Shown here in pieces: positions 43,817-53,914 of a stretch of DNA of 64,000 nt. The notes beneath the pieces were generated by a model, which saw only the letters and a program-made list of their open reading frames with translations, was not told where the DNA came from and made no database searches. Positions within the stretch are counted from its first letter, which is position 1. Each line of letters starts with the position of its first letter. This DNA is from Piscinibacterium candidicorallinum. GTDB taxonomy: Bacteria > Pseudomonadota > Gammaproteobacteria > Burkholderiales > Burkholderiaceae_C. Where the stretch lies: contig NZ_CP180191.1 of assembly GCF_047549485.1 (NCBI RefSeq), forward strand, positions 1,364,001 to 1,428,000, given 5' to 3'. The position numbers and the translations under genes are program-made.

Positions 43817-45436
43817 ATGTTCCAGCTTCGCTATCTGACCTTCTGGCTTTGCGCACTCGTCGCTGTGGCGAGCGTGGGCTGGATGATTGCCTCCGGCTTC
43901 CACGCCTGGATCGCACTGCTCGCACTGACGACCGGCTTCCTGGCGGCCGTAGGCGTACGCGACATGGCGCAGGTGCGCCAGAGCGTGCGGCGCAACTACC
44001 CCATCCTGGCCAATCTGCGCTACTTCCTGGAGTTCATCCGCCCGGAGATCCGTCAGTATTTCCTGGAAGACGACACCGAGGCCAAGCCGTTTTCGCGCAA
44101 CCAGCGCAGCGTGGTCTACCAGCGTGCCAAGCAGGAGGTTGACAAGCGCCCCTTCGGCACGCAGAAGGATGTCTACGAGGCCGGCTACGAGTGGATCAAC
44201 CATGCCGTGGTGCCGGCCAAGGTGGAGTCCTGTGACTTTCGAATCACCATCGGCGCGGGCAAGCCGGGCGTGATCCAGCCCTACAGCGCATCGGTCTTCA
44301 ACATCTCGGCCATGAGCTTTGGGGCGCTGTCGGCCAATGCCATCCGCTCGCTCAACCAGGGTGCCAAGAAGGGTGGATTTGCGCATGACACCGGAGAAGG
44401 CTCCATCAGCCAGTACCACCGCGAACACGGTGGCGATTTGATCTGGGAGATCGGCAGCGGCTACTTCGGCTGCCGCAACAAGGACGGCAGCTTCTCCGAA
44501 GAGAACTTCATCAGGAACGCGCGCGACCCGCAGGTCAAGCTCATCGAGGTCAAGCTCTCGCAGGGCGCCAAGCCCGGGCACGGCGGCGTGCTGCCCGGTC
44601 CCAAGGTCACGCCCGAGATTGCAGCCGCGCGCGGGGTGGAGCCTTGGACCGACTGTGTCTCGCCGGCCTCGCACAGCGCGTTTTCCACGCCGGTGGAGTT
44701 CATGCACTTCATCGCGCGCCTGCGCGAGCTCTCTGGCGGCAAGCCGACCGGCTTCAAGCTCGCGATCGGCCACCCGTGGGAGTTCTTTGCCATGGTCAAG
44801 GCCATGCTGGCCACGGGCATCACGCCGGACTTCATCGTCGTGGACGGCGGGGAGGGCGGCACGGGCGCCGCGCCCGTGGAGTTCACGGACCATGTGGGTA
44901 CACCGCTGCAGGAGGCGCTCCTGCTGGTGCACAACACGCTGGTGGGTGCGAATCTGCGCAGCCAGATCAAGCTCGGCGCCTCGGGCAAGATCGTCACGGC
45001 CTTCGACATCGCCCGCACCATCGCCCTGGGTGCAGACTGGTGCAACAGCGCGCGCGGCTTCATGTTTGCGCTGGGCTGTATCCAGGCGCAGAGCTGCCAT
45101 ACGGGCAAGTGCCCAACCGGCGTCACCACGCAGGACCCCAAGCGCCAGCAGGCACTGGTGGTGCCGGACAAGGCCGAGCGCGTCTACAACTTCCAGCACA
45201 ACACGCTCAAGGCCCTGGGCGAGCTGCTTGCGGCTGCTGGCCTGGATCATCCGGACGATCTGCGCCCGCACCACATCGTGCGCCGCGTTTCGCACAACCA
45301 GGTGCAGCTGCTCTCCAACCTCTATACCTTCCTCAAGCCAGGCGACCTGCTCAATGGCACGGCACAGGGCGCGGTGTTCGAGTACTACTGGCCCATGGCG
45401 CAGTGCGAGAGCTTCAAGCCGGCCTCGCACAAGTGA
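43817..45436 (+). CDS. FMN-binding glutamate-synthase-family protein
   Basis: 539 aa. Two hydrophobic helices at the N-terminus (residues 3-45) anchor a glutamate synthase central-domain barrel. NISAMSFGALSANAIRSL, HDTGEGSISQYH, HGGVLPGPKVTPEIA and VVDGGEGGTGAAP are FMN and substrate loops. CIQAQSCHTGKCPTG resembles the Fe-S cysteine loop. No amidotransferase (GltB N-terminal) domain is present, so it is not a complete GOGAT; the reaction is not known. It stands where dnaG is expected after yqeY. Confidence 0.88.
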   Translation: MFQLRYLTFWLCALVAVASVGWMIASGFHAWIALLALTTGFLAAVGVRDMAQVRQSVRRNYPILANLRYFLEFIRPEIRQYFLEDDTEAKPFSRNQRSVVYQRAKQEVDKRPFGTQKDVYEAGYEWINHAVVPAKVESCDFRITIGAGKPGVIQPYSASVFNISAMSFGALSANAIRSLNQGAKKGGFAHDTGEGSISQYHREHGGDLIWEIGSGYFGCRNKDGSFSEENFIRNARDPQVKLIEVKLSQGAKPGHGGVLPGPKVTPEIAAARGVEPWTDCVSPASHSAFSTPVEFMHFIARLRELSGGKPTGFKLAIGHPWEFFAMVKAMLATGITPDFIVVDGGEGGTGAAPVEFTDHVGTPLQEALLLVHNTLVGANLRSQIKLGASGKIVTAFDIARTIALGADWCNSARGFMFALGCIQAQSCHTGKCPTGVTTQDPKRQQALVVPDKAERVYNFQHNTLKALGELLAAAGLDHPDDLRPHHIVRRVSHNQVQLLSNLYTFLKPGDLLNGTAQGAVFEYYWPMAQCESFKPASHK

Positions 45437-45765
45437 CCCGCCTGTAAGCGACACGTGAAGCGCGCCGCGCAGACCCTGCGGCATACTTCAGCCCATGCAC
45501 CTGCTTCATCGCCCCCCGCACCGCACTGCCGCCTTCCTCGCGCGGCGGGGCTCGCTGCGCGCCGGCTGGCGATCTCGGCGCGCCTAAAATCCGCGCCAAA
45601 AGCGAAGCTACTCGCCGAACGCGGTGCCGTAGCCTGCTCGCACATTCAGGGCAGGTTCGCTCTGGCAGCCGCAAACGTGATTACCCAGACCACCCGCAGC
45701 CCAGCTGCGCAGCCTTGACGCCGCGCCCGCGCCGCGTGGTCTGACCGAAAGAACAAGGACATCCC
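45437..45765. other. 329-nt gap before serS
   Basis: No gene, tRNA or strong repeat is seen. TAAAAT at 45590-45595 is a possible -10 for serS with no convincing -35, giving a leader of about 165 nt. A T-box is not expected in this group and none was recognised. Confidence 0.4.
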
Positions 45766-47058
<1,293 letters not shown>

Positions 47059-47068
47059 TGCCGGGAAC

Positions 47069-47124
47069 GGCTTTCCGCTTGTCCCATGCGGTTCTCCAGC
47101 CATTTTGGGCTGGAAACCCGCATG
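47069..47124 (+). repeat. short stem-loop repeat R3
   Basis: GGCTTTCCGCTTGTC, then CATGCGGTTCTCCAGCC pairing with GGCTGGAAACCCGCATG (15 of 17 pairs) around ATTTTG. It is the reverse-orientation partner of the units inside R1 and R2 and close to R4 (56821-56878). Confidence 0.85.
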
Positions 47125-47167
47125 GATACTGCGAGAAGCCCTTTTTGTCCTGGGACGGGCGGGCCTG

Positions 47168-47719
47168 ATGCGCTTTGCCAACCATCCCGTCCGGCTACGG
47201 TCCCTGAAGCCCACGGGCAAGCTGCGGCATCTGTTCACGCGACGTGAGGCCATGGCGCGGCTGCTGGCCGATGGCTGGCGGCGGCACACCCTGCACCCGG
47301 AGGTGGCGCGCATCGAATCGCTCACGGCCCACCTGCGCAAGCGCGGCAAGCTCACGGTCAAGTTGATCGAGGTGGGCGTGGCCAACGCTACCGCGCAGGA
47401 GCGGCGCACCCTGGGCGCGCGGCGCCGTGTGTGGGTGCGGCGCATCGAGCTGCATGTGGACGGCGTGCCGATGATCGCCGCCCGCTCTGCCACCGCCGCC
47501 CGGCACCTCAAGGGCCCCTGGCGCTATCTGCCGCGCCTGCAGCGCCGGCCGATGGGCGAGGTGCTGTTCGCCGACCCGATCGTGGCCCGATCCCCACGTG
47601 TGTTCCGGGTGGAGCGCTACAACGGTGTCGGCGGCCTGCCTTCGCGGCGGTCCCTGTTCATTCGGCAGGGGGCGCCGCTGGTGGTGGAGGAGATATTCCT
47701 CGGTCGACTAGACCGTTGA
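47168..47719 (+). CDS. ubiC: Chorismate--pyruvate lyase UbiC
   Basis: Removes pyruvate from chorismate to give 4-hydroxybenzoate, the ubiquinone head-group precursor. 183 aa from ATG 47168. RRPMGEVLFADPIVARSPR and RRSLFIRQGAPLVVEEIFL match the chorismate lyase fold. ubiA is not adjacent. The upstream repeat R3 separates it from serS. Confidence 0.85.
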   Translation: MRFANHPVRLRSLKPTGKLRHLFTRREAMARLLADGWRRHTLHPEVARIESLTAHLRKRGKLTVKLIEVGVANATAQERRTLGARRRVWVRRIELHVDGVPMIAARSATAARHLKGPWRYLPRLQRRPMGEVLFADPIVARSPRVFRVERYNGVGGLPSRRSLFIRQGAPLVVEEIFLGRLDR

Positions 47720-47743
47720 GTCCCGAAGCAGGACGGAATCGAA

Positions 47744-48070
47744 ATGGAAGAACCGAAGCTTTTCAAATCGCCGCCACCGCTTGTGACTGGTCGAACGGGT
47801 AAAGAGTCCGCGCTCTTCGCCGTTTTGCTTCTGTTCCCTTTATGGGGCACGTTCGCCAGTATTTGGCTCGCTTCGACCGTTCCGATCATCACGCCCCTCG
47901 TCGCGATTCTTTGGATAGTAGGCATGGTGACGTCAGTCGTTCCATTTTTCCGTTCGCCGGGCGTTTCGACCGGTAGGGCGATTGTCGCGACGATCACTTG
48001 GTGGGTTTTGTCGATCCCATTCGTCTATGTGATCGCAAGTGCGTCAGCGAGTTACTTCGCTGGCCCATAA
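47744..48070 (+). CDS. Small three-helix membrane protein, unknown
   Basis: 108 aa with hydrophobic helices near residues 24-43, 47-67 and 80-104. GC content is lower than the neighbours and third positions are mixed, as in the 12266 orphan. ATG 47744 lies 24 nt after ubiC, with only a weak purine run upstream. No family is recognised. The gap 48071-48150 to dapB is empty. Confidence 0.55.
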   Translation: MEEPKLFKSPPPLVTGRTGKESALFAVLLLFPLWGTFASIWLASTVPIITPLVAILWIVGMVTSVVPFFRSPGVSTGRAIVATITWWVLSIPFVYVIASASASYFAGP

Positions 48071-48150
48071 GTGAACATGGCGACCGAGTCGGTGGGCCTG
48101 GATACATAACGTGGGCAGGCCTATTGATAGAGCCGCCTAAAGGGCGATGA

Positions 48151-48963
48151 TCAGCCCCGCAACCCCAACACATCCTGCATATCAAACAGCCCCGCTGCCT
48201 TCCCACCGAGCCATTTGGCCGCGCGCACTGCGCCCTGCGCGTAGCCGTTGCGGCTGCTGCTGCGGTGGCTGATTTCGACGCGCTCTCCGGTACCCAGGAA
48301 GAAGGCGGTGTGGTCGCCGATCACGTCGCCGCCGCGCACGACTGAGAAGCCGATTCTCCCCGCCTCGCGCTCACCGGTGTGGCCGTGGCGGGCCCAGTCG
48401 GCCACGTCTTCGAGCTTGACGCCGCGGGCGCGGGCGACGGCTTCGCCCATGCCCAGGGCGGTGCCGGAGGGGGCGTCGACCTTCTTGCTGTGGTGGGCTT
48501 CGAAGATTTCGACGTCGTATTGATCGCCCAGGGCCTGGGTGGCGAGTTCGAGCAGCTTGAAGACCACGTTCACGCCCACGCTCATGTTGGGTGCGAAGAC
48601 GACCGGGATGGTCTCGGCGGCTTTCGCAATCGCCGCCTTGCCGGCCGTATCAAAGCCCGTGGTGCCGATCACGATGGCCTTGCGTGCGGCCACGCAGGCG
48701 GCCAGGTGGGCCAGGGTGCCTTCGGGGCGGGTGAAGTCGATCAGCACGCTGCTTACGGCAAGTGCCGCAGCCACGTCCGAGGTGATCGCAATCGAGGTCC
48801 CGGCGGGTGTGGTGCCCAAAGTCGTGCCCAAGGCCGGGCTGTCGGCGCGGTCGAGCAGGGCGGTGATGGCGACCTGCGGATCCGCCAGTGCGGCGTCGAT
48901 CAGCATGCGGCCCATGCGGCCGCTGGCGCCGGCGATGGCGATCCGCGTTGCAACGCCCGCCAT
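48151..48963 (-). CDS. dapB: 4-hydroxy-tetrahydrodipicolinate reductase
   Basis: Second committed step toward diaminopimelate and lysine. The start MAGVATRIAIAGASGRMG (48963) gives 270 aa. The dinucleotide loop GASGRMG and the active-site EAHHSKKVDAPSGTAL are present. It starts 2 nt after the bamE stop, so the two are in one operon. Confidence 0.95.
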   Translation of the reverse strand: MAGVATRIAIAGASGRMGRMLIDAALADPQVAITALLDRADSPALGTTLGTTPAGTSIAITSDVAAALAVSSVLIDFTRPEGTLAHLAACVAARKAIVIGTTGFDTAGKAAIAKAAETIPVVFAPNMSVGVNVVFKLLELATQALGDQYDVEIFEAHHSKKVDAPSGTALGMGEAVARARGVKLEDVADWARHGHTGEREAGRIGFSVVRGGDVIGDHTAFFLGTGERVEISHRSSSRNGYAQGAVRAAKWLGGKAAGLFDMQDVLGLRG

Positions 48964-48965
48964 GC

Positions 48966-49340
48966 TCAGGCTCCGGCGGCAGCCGACAGAGCGGAAATCT
49001 TGAGCGCCTCGGTGGCGGTGGGCTGGGGGTCGCCCTGCCACTTGATGAGCCTGTCGCCGTCAAAGAACAGGGTGAAGCGGCGCATCTCGGTGACCTCACC
49101 GCGCTTGCGCATGGCAAAGCCGTAGTCCCAGCGGTTGGCATGCAGGTCCGAGCGCAGCAGCGGCGAGCCGAGCAGGGCCTGTACCTGCAGGCGGGTCATG
49201 CCTTCCTTGAGCTGGGCGACCTGCTCGCTGGTGATCAGGTTGCCCTGCTGGATGTCCGGGCGGTAGACGCTGCAGCCGGTGGCAAGCACCAATACGAAAC
49301 CGGCGGCGATGAACGACAGGAAGCGCAGAGCAGAAGACAT
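48966..49340 (-). CDS. bamE: Outer-membrane assembly lipoprotein BamE
   Basis: A component of the BAM machine that inserts beta-barrel proteins. 124 aa, with lipobox ATGC in the signal peptide, then QGNLITSEQVAQLKEGMTR and LLGSPLL, typical of SmpA/BamE. It is divergent from fur, a conserved arrangement. The start at 49340 lacks a clear ribosome site; an ATG 12 nt upstream is possible. Confidence 0.92.
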   Translation of the reverse strand: MSSALRFLSFIAAGFVLVLATGCSVYRPDIQQGNLITSEQVAQLKEGMTRLQVQALLGSPLLRSDLHANRWDYGFAMRKRGEVTEMRRFTLFFDGDRLIKWQGDPQPTATEALKISALSAAAGA

Positions 49341-49555
49341 GAAGGGGACCATCAAGCGGAATTGCACCGTGCGTGCCGCCTGTTGCGTGCCCCGAGCGGG
49401 CGGGCACAGGCGGCTGGGTGAGGGGCCGCGCGCCGGGCAGGGTTTCTGCCTCAGCCGCCGCGGCGGGTCGGGCCGTATCATAGGTCACCCTTCCGGGGCA
49501 CTTCTCCAACGCACCTCGTTCGCATTCGCGCCCTGCGCGGCTGCGGCCCGATCCG

Positions 49556-49990
49556 ATGCCGAACTCCAGCCAGAACCTCAAAGAGATGGGCCTGAAGGCC
49601 ACCCTGCCGCGCATGAAGGTGCTGGAGGTCTTTCACAAGAGCCCGCAGCGCCATCTGAGCGCGGAAGACGTCTACAAGCTGCTGCTGGCCGAGCAGGGCG
49701 ACGTGGGCCTGGCCACCGTGTACCGCGTGCTCACGCAGTTCGAGCAGGCCGGCCTGCTCAAGCGCAACCACTTCGAAAGCGGCAAGGCGGTCTTCGAGCT
49801 CAACGAGGGCAGCCACCACGACCACATCGTCTGCCTCGATTGCGGGCATGTGGAGGAGTTCTACGACGCCGGCATCGAGCAGCGCCAGGACGCCGTGGCC
49901 GCCGAGCGCGGCTTCAAGCTCGTGGAGCATTCGCTGTCGCTGTACGCGAACTGCGCCCGGACCGAATGCCCGCACCGCAAGCAGAGCTGA
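49556..49990 (+). CDS. fur: Ferric uptake regulator Fur
   Basis: An iron-responsive repressor of 144 aa with a winged-helix N-terminus (GLKATLPRMKVLEVF). HHDHIVCLDCGHVEEF provides metal ligands and CARTECPHRK a C-terminal Cys pair. It is divergent from bamE-dapB. In the 215-nt upstream gap I see TATCAT near 49476 but no clear Fur box. Confidence 0.95.
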   Translation: MPNSSQNLKEMGLKATLPRMKVLEVFHKSPQRHLSAEDVYKLLLAEQGDVGLATVYRVLTQFEQAGLLKRNHFESGKAVFELNEGSHHDHIVCLDCGHVEEFYDAGIEQRQDAVAAERGFKLVEHSLSLYANCARTECPHRKQS

Positions 49991-50002
49991 TCGTTTTGTC
50001 CG

Positions 50003-50024
50003 ATATTGATCCATTCGTGCTGGA
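50003..50024 (+). other. hairpin downstream of fur
   Basis: TTGATCCA and TGGATCAA form a perfect 8-bp stem. No T-run follows, so it is a weak terminator candidate. Confidence 0.4.
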
Positions 50025-50032
50025 TCAATAAG

Positions 50033-50140
50033 GCACTTTCCGCATGTTCGATGCGGATTTCGGCATGTTTTGGATGCCGACGAAATTCGGCCGAAAATGA
50101 ATCAAATGAGCTCTGATGCGGCTCTCCAGCCGGTGCTCAT
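50033..50140. repeat. diverged stem-loop repeats R5 and R6
   Basis: R5 (50033-50090) keeps the architecture CTTTCCGC, ATGCGG, then a stem CGGCAT/ATGCCG around GTTTTGG, but the stem bases differ from R3/R4 in a paired way. R6 (50112-50140) has TGATGCGGCTCTCCAGCC only. They lie between convergent fur and recN. Confidence 0.55.
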
Positions 50141-50199
50141 TCTGTGTCGAGGGCGCGATCGGTGCGCTGCAGCCGCGGCAGCCCGCGTGCTGACGGTGC

Positions 50200-51846
50200 T
50201 CAATCGGCCGCCAGCAGCTCTTTCGCGTGCTTCTTGCTGGTGGCGGTGATGGTTTCGCCGGCCAGCATGCGGGCGATTTCGTCCACGCGGTCGGCCGCAC
50301 TCAGGCTGCGGATGGCGCTTTGCGTGCTGCCGGCCACGGTGAACTTTTCCACCTTGAACTGCTGATGCGCCCGGGCCGCCACCTGGGGCAGGTGGGTCAC
50401 GGCCAGCACCTGGCGGTCGGCGCCGAGCTGGCGCATCAGGCGGCCGACGACTTCGGCCACCGCGCCGCCGACGCCGGCGTCCACCTCGTCAAAGATCAGG
50501 GTCGGGGTGGCGTTGGCCGTGGAGGCGATGACGGCAATCGCCAGCGAAATGCGTGACAGCTCCCCGCCCGAGGCCACCTTGCCCAAGGCGCGGGGCGTGG
50601 CGCCGGCATGGCCGGCCACCAGAAACTCCACGGCGTCTGTGCCGGTGGGGCCGGCGTCTTCGGCGGTGAGCGCAATGTCCAGACGGCCGCCCTGCATCGC
50701 GAGCGTCTGCATGGCCTCGGTGGCGGCAGCGGAGAGCTTCTTGGCGACTTTCGCGCGCTCAGTCGAAAGCTTCTTGGCCGCCTGGTCGAACATTCTTTGC
50801 GCCGCATCGACAGCGGCTTGCAGCGCGGGCAGATTGCTTGCGGCATCCAGTGCGCCCATCTTTTCGCGCGCAGCCTGCCAGTGGTCGGCCAAAGCCGCGG
50901 GTTCCACGCGCAGCTTGCGTGCGGTGCCATGCAGCGCGGACAGGCGCTGCTCAATCTCCTCGAGTCGCTGCGGGTCCAGATCGCTGCTATTCAAATAGTG
51001 GGACAGTGCATAGGCCGCCTCGCGCGCCTGGATGGCAGCGGCTTCAAGCGCGTCCACGGCGCCTTGCAGGCGGGCGTCGTGCGCCAGCTGGGCGGCCAGG
51101 CGGCTGTGCAGACTTTCCAGGCGGCCGATGATGGGTTCGTCCGACTCTTCCAGTGCGTTCAACGCGGAGGAGGCGGATTCGATCAGCCCGGCGGCATGAG
51201 AAAGCCTCCGGTGCTCGCTCTCCACCTCGGCCCATTCGCCGGGCTGCGGCGCCAGGCGGTCCAGCTCATCGAGCTGCCAGGCCAGGCGCTCACGCTCGGC
51301 GTCGAGGCTGGCCTGCTCGGTTTGGGCGCGGGTAAGCAGGGCGCGGGCTTCGCGCAGGGTCTTCCAGCGCTCGGCCACATCCGCCACCTGCGGCTCCAGC
51401 TTGCCAAAGGCATCCAGCAGGCTGCGCTGGGCGGCGGGCTTCTGCAGCAACTGGTGGGCGTGCTGGCCGTGAATATCCACCAGCAGGTCGCCCAAAGCGC
51501 GCAGCTGGGTCACGGGCACGGCGGCGCCATTGATGAAGGCCTTGCTGCGGCCCTCGCGGTCGATCACGCGGCGCAGCAGAACGGTGTCTGATGCGTCGAA
51601 TTCGTGCTCTGCCAGAAAGGCAGCGACGTTCGCGTCCACATCAAATTCCGCTGCAATGCTGGTCTTGGCTGCGCCCTCGCGGATCACGCCGGCGTCGCCC
51701 CGGCCGCCTAGCACGAGACCCAGCGCGTCGATCAGGATGCTCTTGCCCGCGCCGGTCTCACCGGTGAGGGCCGAGAAGCCGGCCGAGAAGTCGATCTCGG
51801 CCTCGGTGACGAGCACAAAGTCGGTGAGGTGCAGACTGCGCAGCAT
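50200..51846 (-). CDS. recN: DNA repair protein RecN
   Basis: An SMC-like ATPase used in double-strand-break repair. 548 aa. Walker A is GETGAGKS near residue 30, and two coiled-coil stretches surround the middle. LSRISLAIAVIA is the signature helix and LIFDEVDAGVGG is Walker B. It starts 18 nt after the nadK stop and probably shares its transcript. No LexA box was recognised. Confidence 0.96.
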   Translation of the reverse strand: MLRSLHLTDFVLVTEAEIDFSAGFSALTGETGAGKSILIDALGLVLGGRGDAGVIREGAAKTSIAAEFDVDANVAAFLAEHEFDASDTVLLRRVIDREGRSKAFINGAAVPVTQLRALGDLLVDIHGQHAHQLLQKPAAQRSLLDAFGKLEPQVADVAERWKTLREARALLTRAQTEQASLDAERERLAWQLDELDRLAPQPGEWAEVESEHRRLSHAAGLIESASSALNALEESDEPIIGRLESLHSRLAAQLAHDARLQGAVDALEAAAIQAREAAYALSHYLNSSDLDPQRLEEIEQRLSALHGTARKLRVEPAALADHWQAAREKMGALDAASNLPALQAAVDAAQRMFDQAAKKLSTERAKVAKKLSAAATEAMQTLAMQGGRLDIALTAEDAGPTGTDAVEFLVAGHAGATPRALGKVASGGELSRISLAIAVIASTANATPTLIFDEVDAGVGGAVAEVVGRLMRQLGADRQVLAVTHLPQVAARAHQQFKVEKFTVAGSTQSAIRSLSAADRVDEIARMLAGETITATSKKHAKELLAAD

Positions 51847-51864
51847 GGCTTAGAGTGAAACGCC

Positions 51865-52737
51865 CTAGCTGGGCATGAGGTTCCAGTGCAGCTTGCGCCG
51901 CAGGGTGGCGAAGTAGTCGTAGCCGGGCGGGTGCAGCAGCTGCAGCCGGTGCCTGGAGGGCGTGACGCGCACCACATCGCCCAATTCGAGCGTGGAGAAG
52001 GTCTGCATGTCGCAGTGCGCGGCCATTTCCTTGCCGGCGACCACCTCGATGTCGAGGGTCACGTCCGCGGGCAGCACGATCGGCCGGTTACTCAAGCTCT
52101 GGGGTGCCACCGGCACCAGGGTGATGCCGGCCAGGGACGGATGCAGCATCGGCCCGCCAGCGCTCATGGCGTAGGCCGTGCTGCCAGTGGGGGTGGAGAC
52201 GATCAGCGCATCGGCGCGCTGCTGGTAGACCAGGTCGCCGTCGATCCGCACCACAAACTCAAGCATGCCGCCGGCCGCGCCGCGCTGCACCACCACGTCG
52301 TTCAGGGCAAGTGCCGACCAGATGCCCGCGTTCTCGCGCCGCACCTGGCAATCGAACATGCTGCGTGCCTCCAGCGAATAGTTGCCGCCCAGCAGCGAAC
52401 CCAGCGCCGGCTGCCAGTCGCGCAAGGGCACATCGGTCATGAAGCCCAGGCGTCCGTGGTTGATGCCGATCAGCGGCACGCCCAGCGGCGCCAGCACGCG
52501 AGCGGCACCGAGCAGGGTGCCGTCGCCACCGACCACGATGGCGGCCCGGGCGCGGCCCGGTGCGTCTTCCAGCGCAATCTTGGGCAGATGGCAGACGTCC
52601 AGCGAGGCGGCGCTGTCGGCGTCGATGCAGACCTGCCCGCCCTGGGCCTGGAGCCATTCGCCGATGGCGGTGAGGGTGTCGCCCAGCCCGGGTGTGTTGG
52701 CGCGGCCGACGAGCACGAACTGGGTGAGCGATTGCAT
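51865..52737 (-). CDS. nadK: NAD kinase
   Basis: Phosphorylates NAD to NADP. The start MQSLTQFVLVGRANTPG (52737) gives 290 aa. VVGGDGTLLGAAR is the GGDG motif, and INHGRLGFMTD and STPTGSTAYAMSAGGP are conserved. TAGAAT ends 7 nt before the ATG on this strand, so the mRNA may be leaderless. It is divergent from hrcA. Confidence 0.95.
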   Translation of the reverse strand: MQSLTQFVLVGRANTPGLGDTLTAIGEWLQAQGGQVCIDADSAASLDVCHLPKIALEDAPGRARAAIVVGGDGTLLGAARVLAPLGVPLIGINHGRLGFMTDVPLRDWQPALGSLLGGNYSLEARSMFDCQVRRENAGIWSALALNDVVVQRGAAGGMLEFVVRIDGDLVYQQRADALIVSTPTGSTAYAMSAGGPMLHPSLAGITLVPVAPQSLSNRPIVLPADVTLDIEVVAGKEMAAHCDMQTFSTLELGDVVRVTPSRHRLQLLHPPGYDYFATLRRKLHWNLMPS

Positions 52738-52843
52738 GCCGGCGATTCTATCGACAGGCTGTGGCGCCTTGTCCCCTGGCCTGTGGATCGCTGGTGTGAT
52801 CGATGGCGCACCGCCGCGGCCTGAATCCATACAATCAGCTGCC

Positions 52844-53914
52844 ATGGACCCCCGATCTCATCTGCTGCTCAAGACGCTGATCGAACGATATATCGCCGAG
52901 GGGCAGCCCGTCGGCTCGCGCACCCTGTCGCGCTGGTCCGGGCTGGATCTGTCGGCAGCCACCATCCGCAACGTGATGAGCGACCTCGAAGAGGCCGGGC
53001 TGATCGTCAGCCCGCACACCTCCGCCGGGCGTATCCCGACGCCGCGCGGCTACCGCCTGTTTGTGGACACCATGCTCACTGTGCAGCCGCTGGAAAGCGT
53101 GGAGCAGCAGGCGCTGAACGAGACCATCCAGCAGAACCTGCAGCCGGCATCGCCGCAGAAGGTCATCAGCGCGGCCGCGCAGCTGCTGTCCAGCCTGTCC
53201 CAGTTTGCTGGGGTCGTGCTTACCCCGCGGCGCAGCCAGACCTTCAAGCATGTGGAGTTTCTGCGTCTGGGCGAGCGGCGTGTGCTGATGATCATCGTCA
53301 CACCCGAGGGCGATGTACAGAACCGCATGATCCTGCTGGAGCAGGATCTGAGTGCGTCCCAGCTGGTGGAGGCGGGCAATTTTCTCAATACGCACTTTGC
53401 GGGCAGCAGCTTCGACGAAGCCGCCAGCCGCCTGAAGCAGGAGCTGGGCAGCCTGCGCGACGAGGTGCAGACGCTGATGCAGGCCGCGATGGCCGCCGGC
53501 TCCCAGGCCATGAGCGACGATCAGGAGCAGGTGCTCATCAGTGGTGAGCGGCGCCTGCTGGATGTGGCGGACTTCTCCACCAACATGGCGCGCCTGCGCC
53601 AGTTGTTCGACGTGTTCGAGAGCAAGACCAGCCTGCTGCGCCTGCTGGAAACCGGCGGCAATGCCGAGGGCGTGCAGATCTTCATCGGCGGCGAGTCCCA
53701 GCTCGTGCCGGTGGAGGAAGTGTCGGTGGTGGCGGCACCCTACAAGGTGAACGGCCAGGTAGTCGGCACGCTCGGCGTGGTTGGTCCCACGCGCATGGCC
53801 TACGACCGCGTGGTGCCGCTGGTGGACATCACTGCGCGCCTGCTGTCCAACGCGCTTACATATTCTTCGGGCGAGGCTGGCGCGCCTCCACCTGGCCCGA
53901 CCGCTCCGGCCTAG
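52844..53914 (+). CDS. hrcA: Heat-inducible transcription repressor HrcA
   Basis: A repressor that binds CIRCE elements of chaperone genes. 356 aa. The N-terminal winged helix includes SAATIRNVMSDLEEAGL and HTSAGRIPTPRGYR. The GAF-like middle and GVVGPTRMAYDRVVPLVD at the C-terminus are typical. TACAAT ends 8 nt before the ATG. The 3' end overlaps a convergent lipoprotein gene by 59 nt. No CIRCE (TTAGCACTC-N9-GAGTGCTAA) was seen in the window. Confidence 0.95.
   Translation: MDPRSHLLLKTLIERYIAEGQPVGSRTLSRWSGLDLSAATIRNVMSDLEEAGLIVSPHTSAGRIPTPRGYRLFVDTMLTVQPLESVEQQALNETIQQNLQPASPQKVISAAAQLLSSLSQFAGVVLTPRRSQTFKHVEFLRLGERRVLMIIVTPEGDVQNRMILLEQDLSASQLVEAGNFLNTHFAGSSFDEAASRLKQELGSLRDEVQTLMQAAMAAGSQAMSDDQEQVLISGERRLLDVADFSTNMARLRQLFDVFESKTSLLRLLETGGNAEGVQIFIGGESQLVPVEEVSVVAAPYKVNGQVVGTLGVVGPTRMAYDRVVPLVDITARLLSNALTYSSGEAGAPPPGPTAPA

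Noticed and set aside
45385..45674. Overlapping 86-codon minus-strand frames before serS
   Set aside because: They have low-complexity Arg/Ala composition, no ribosome site and partial overlap with a real gene.
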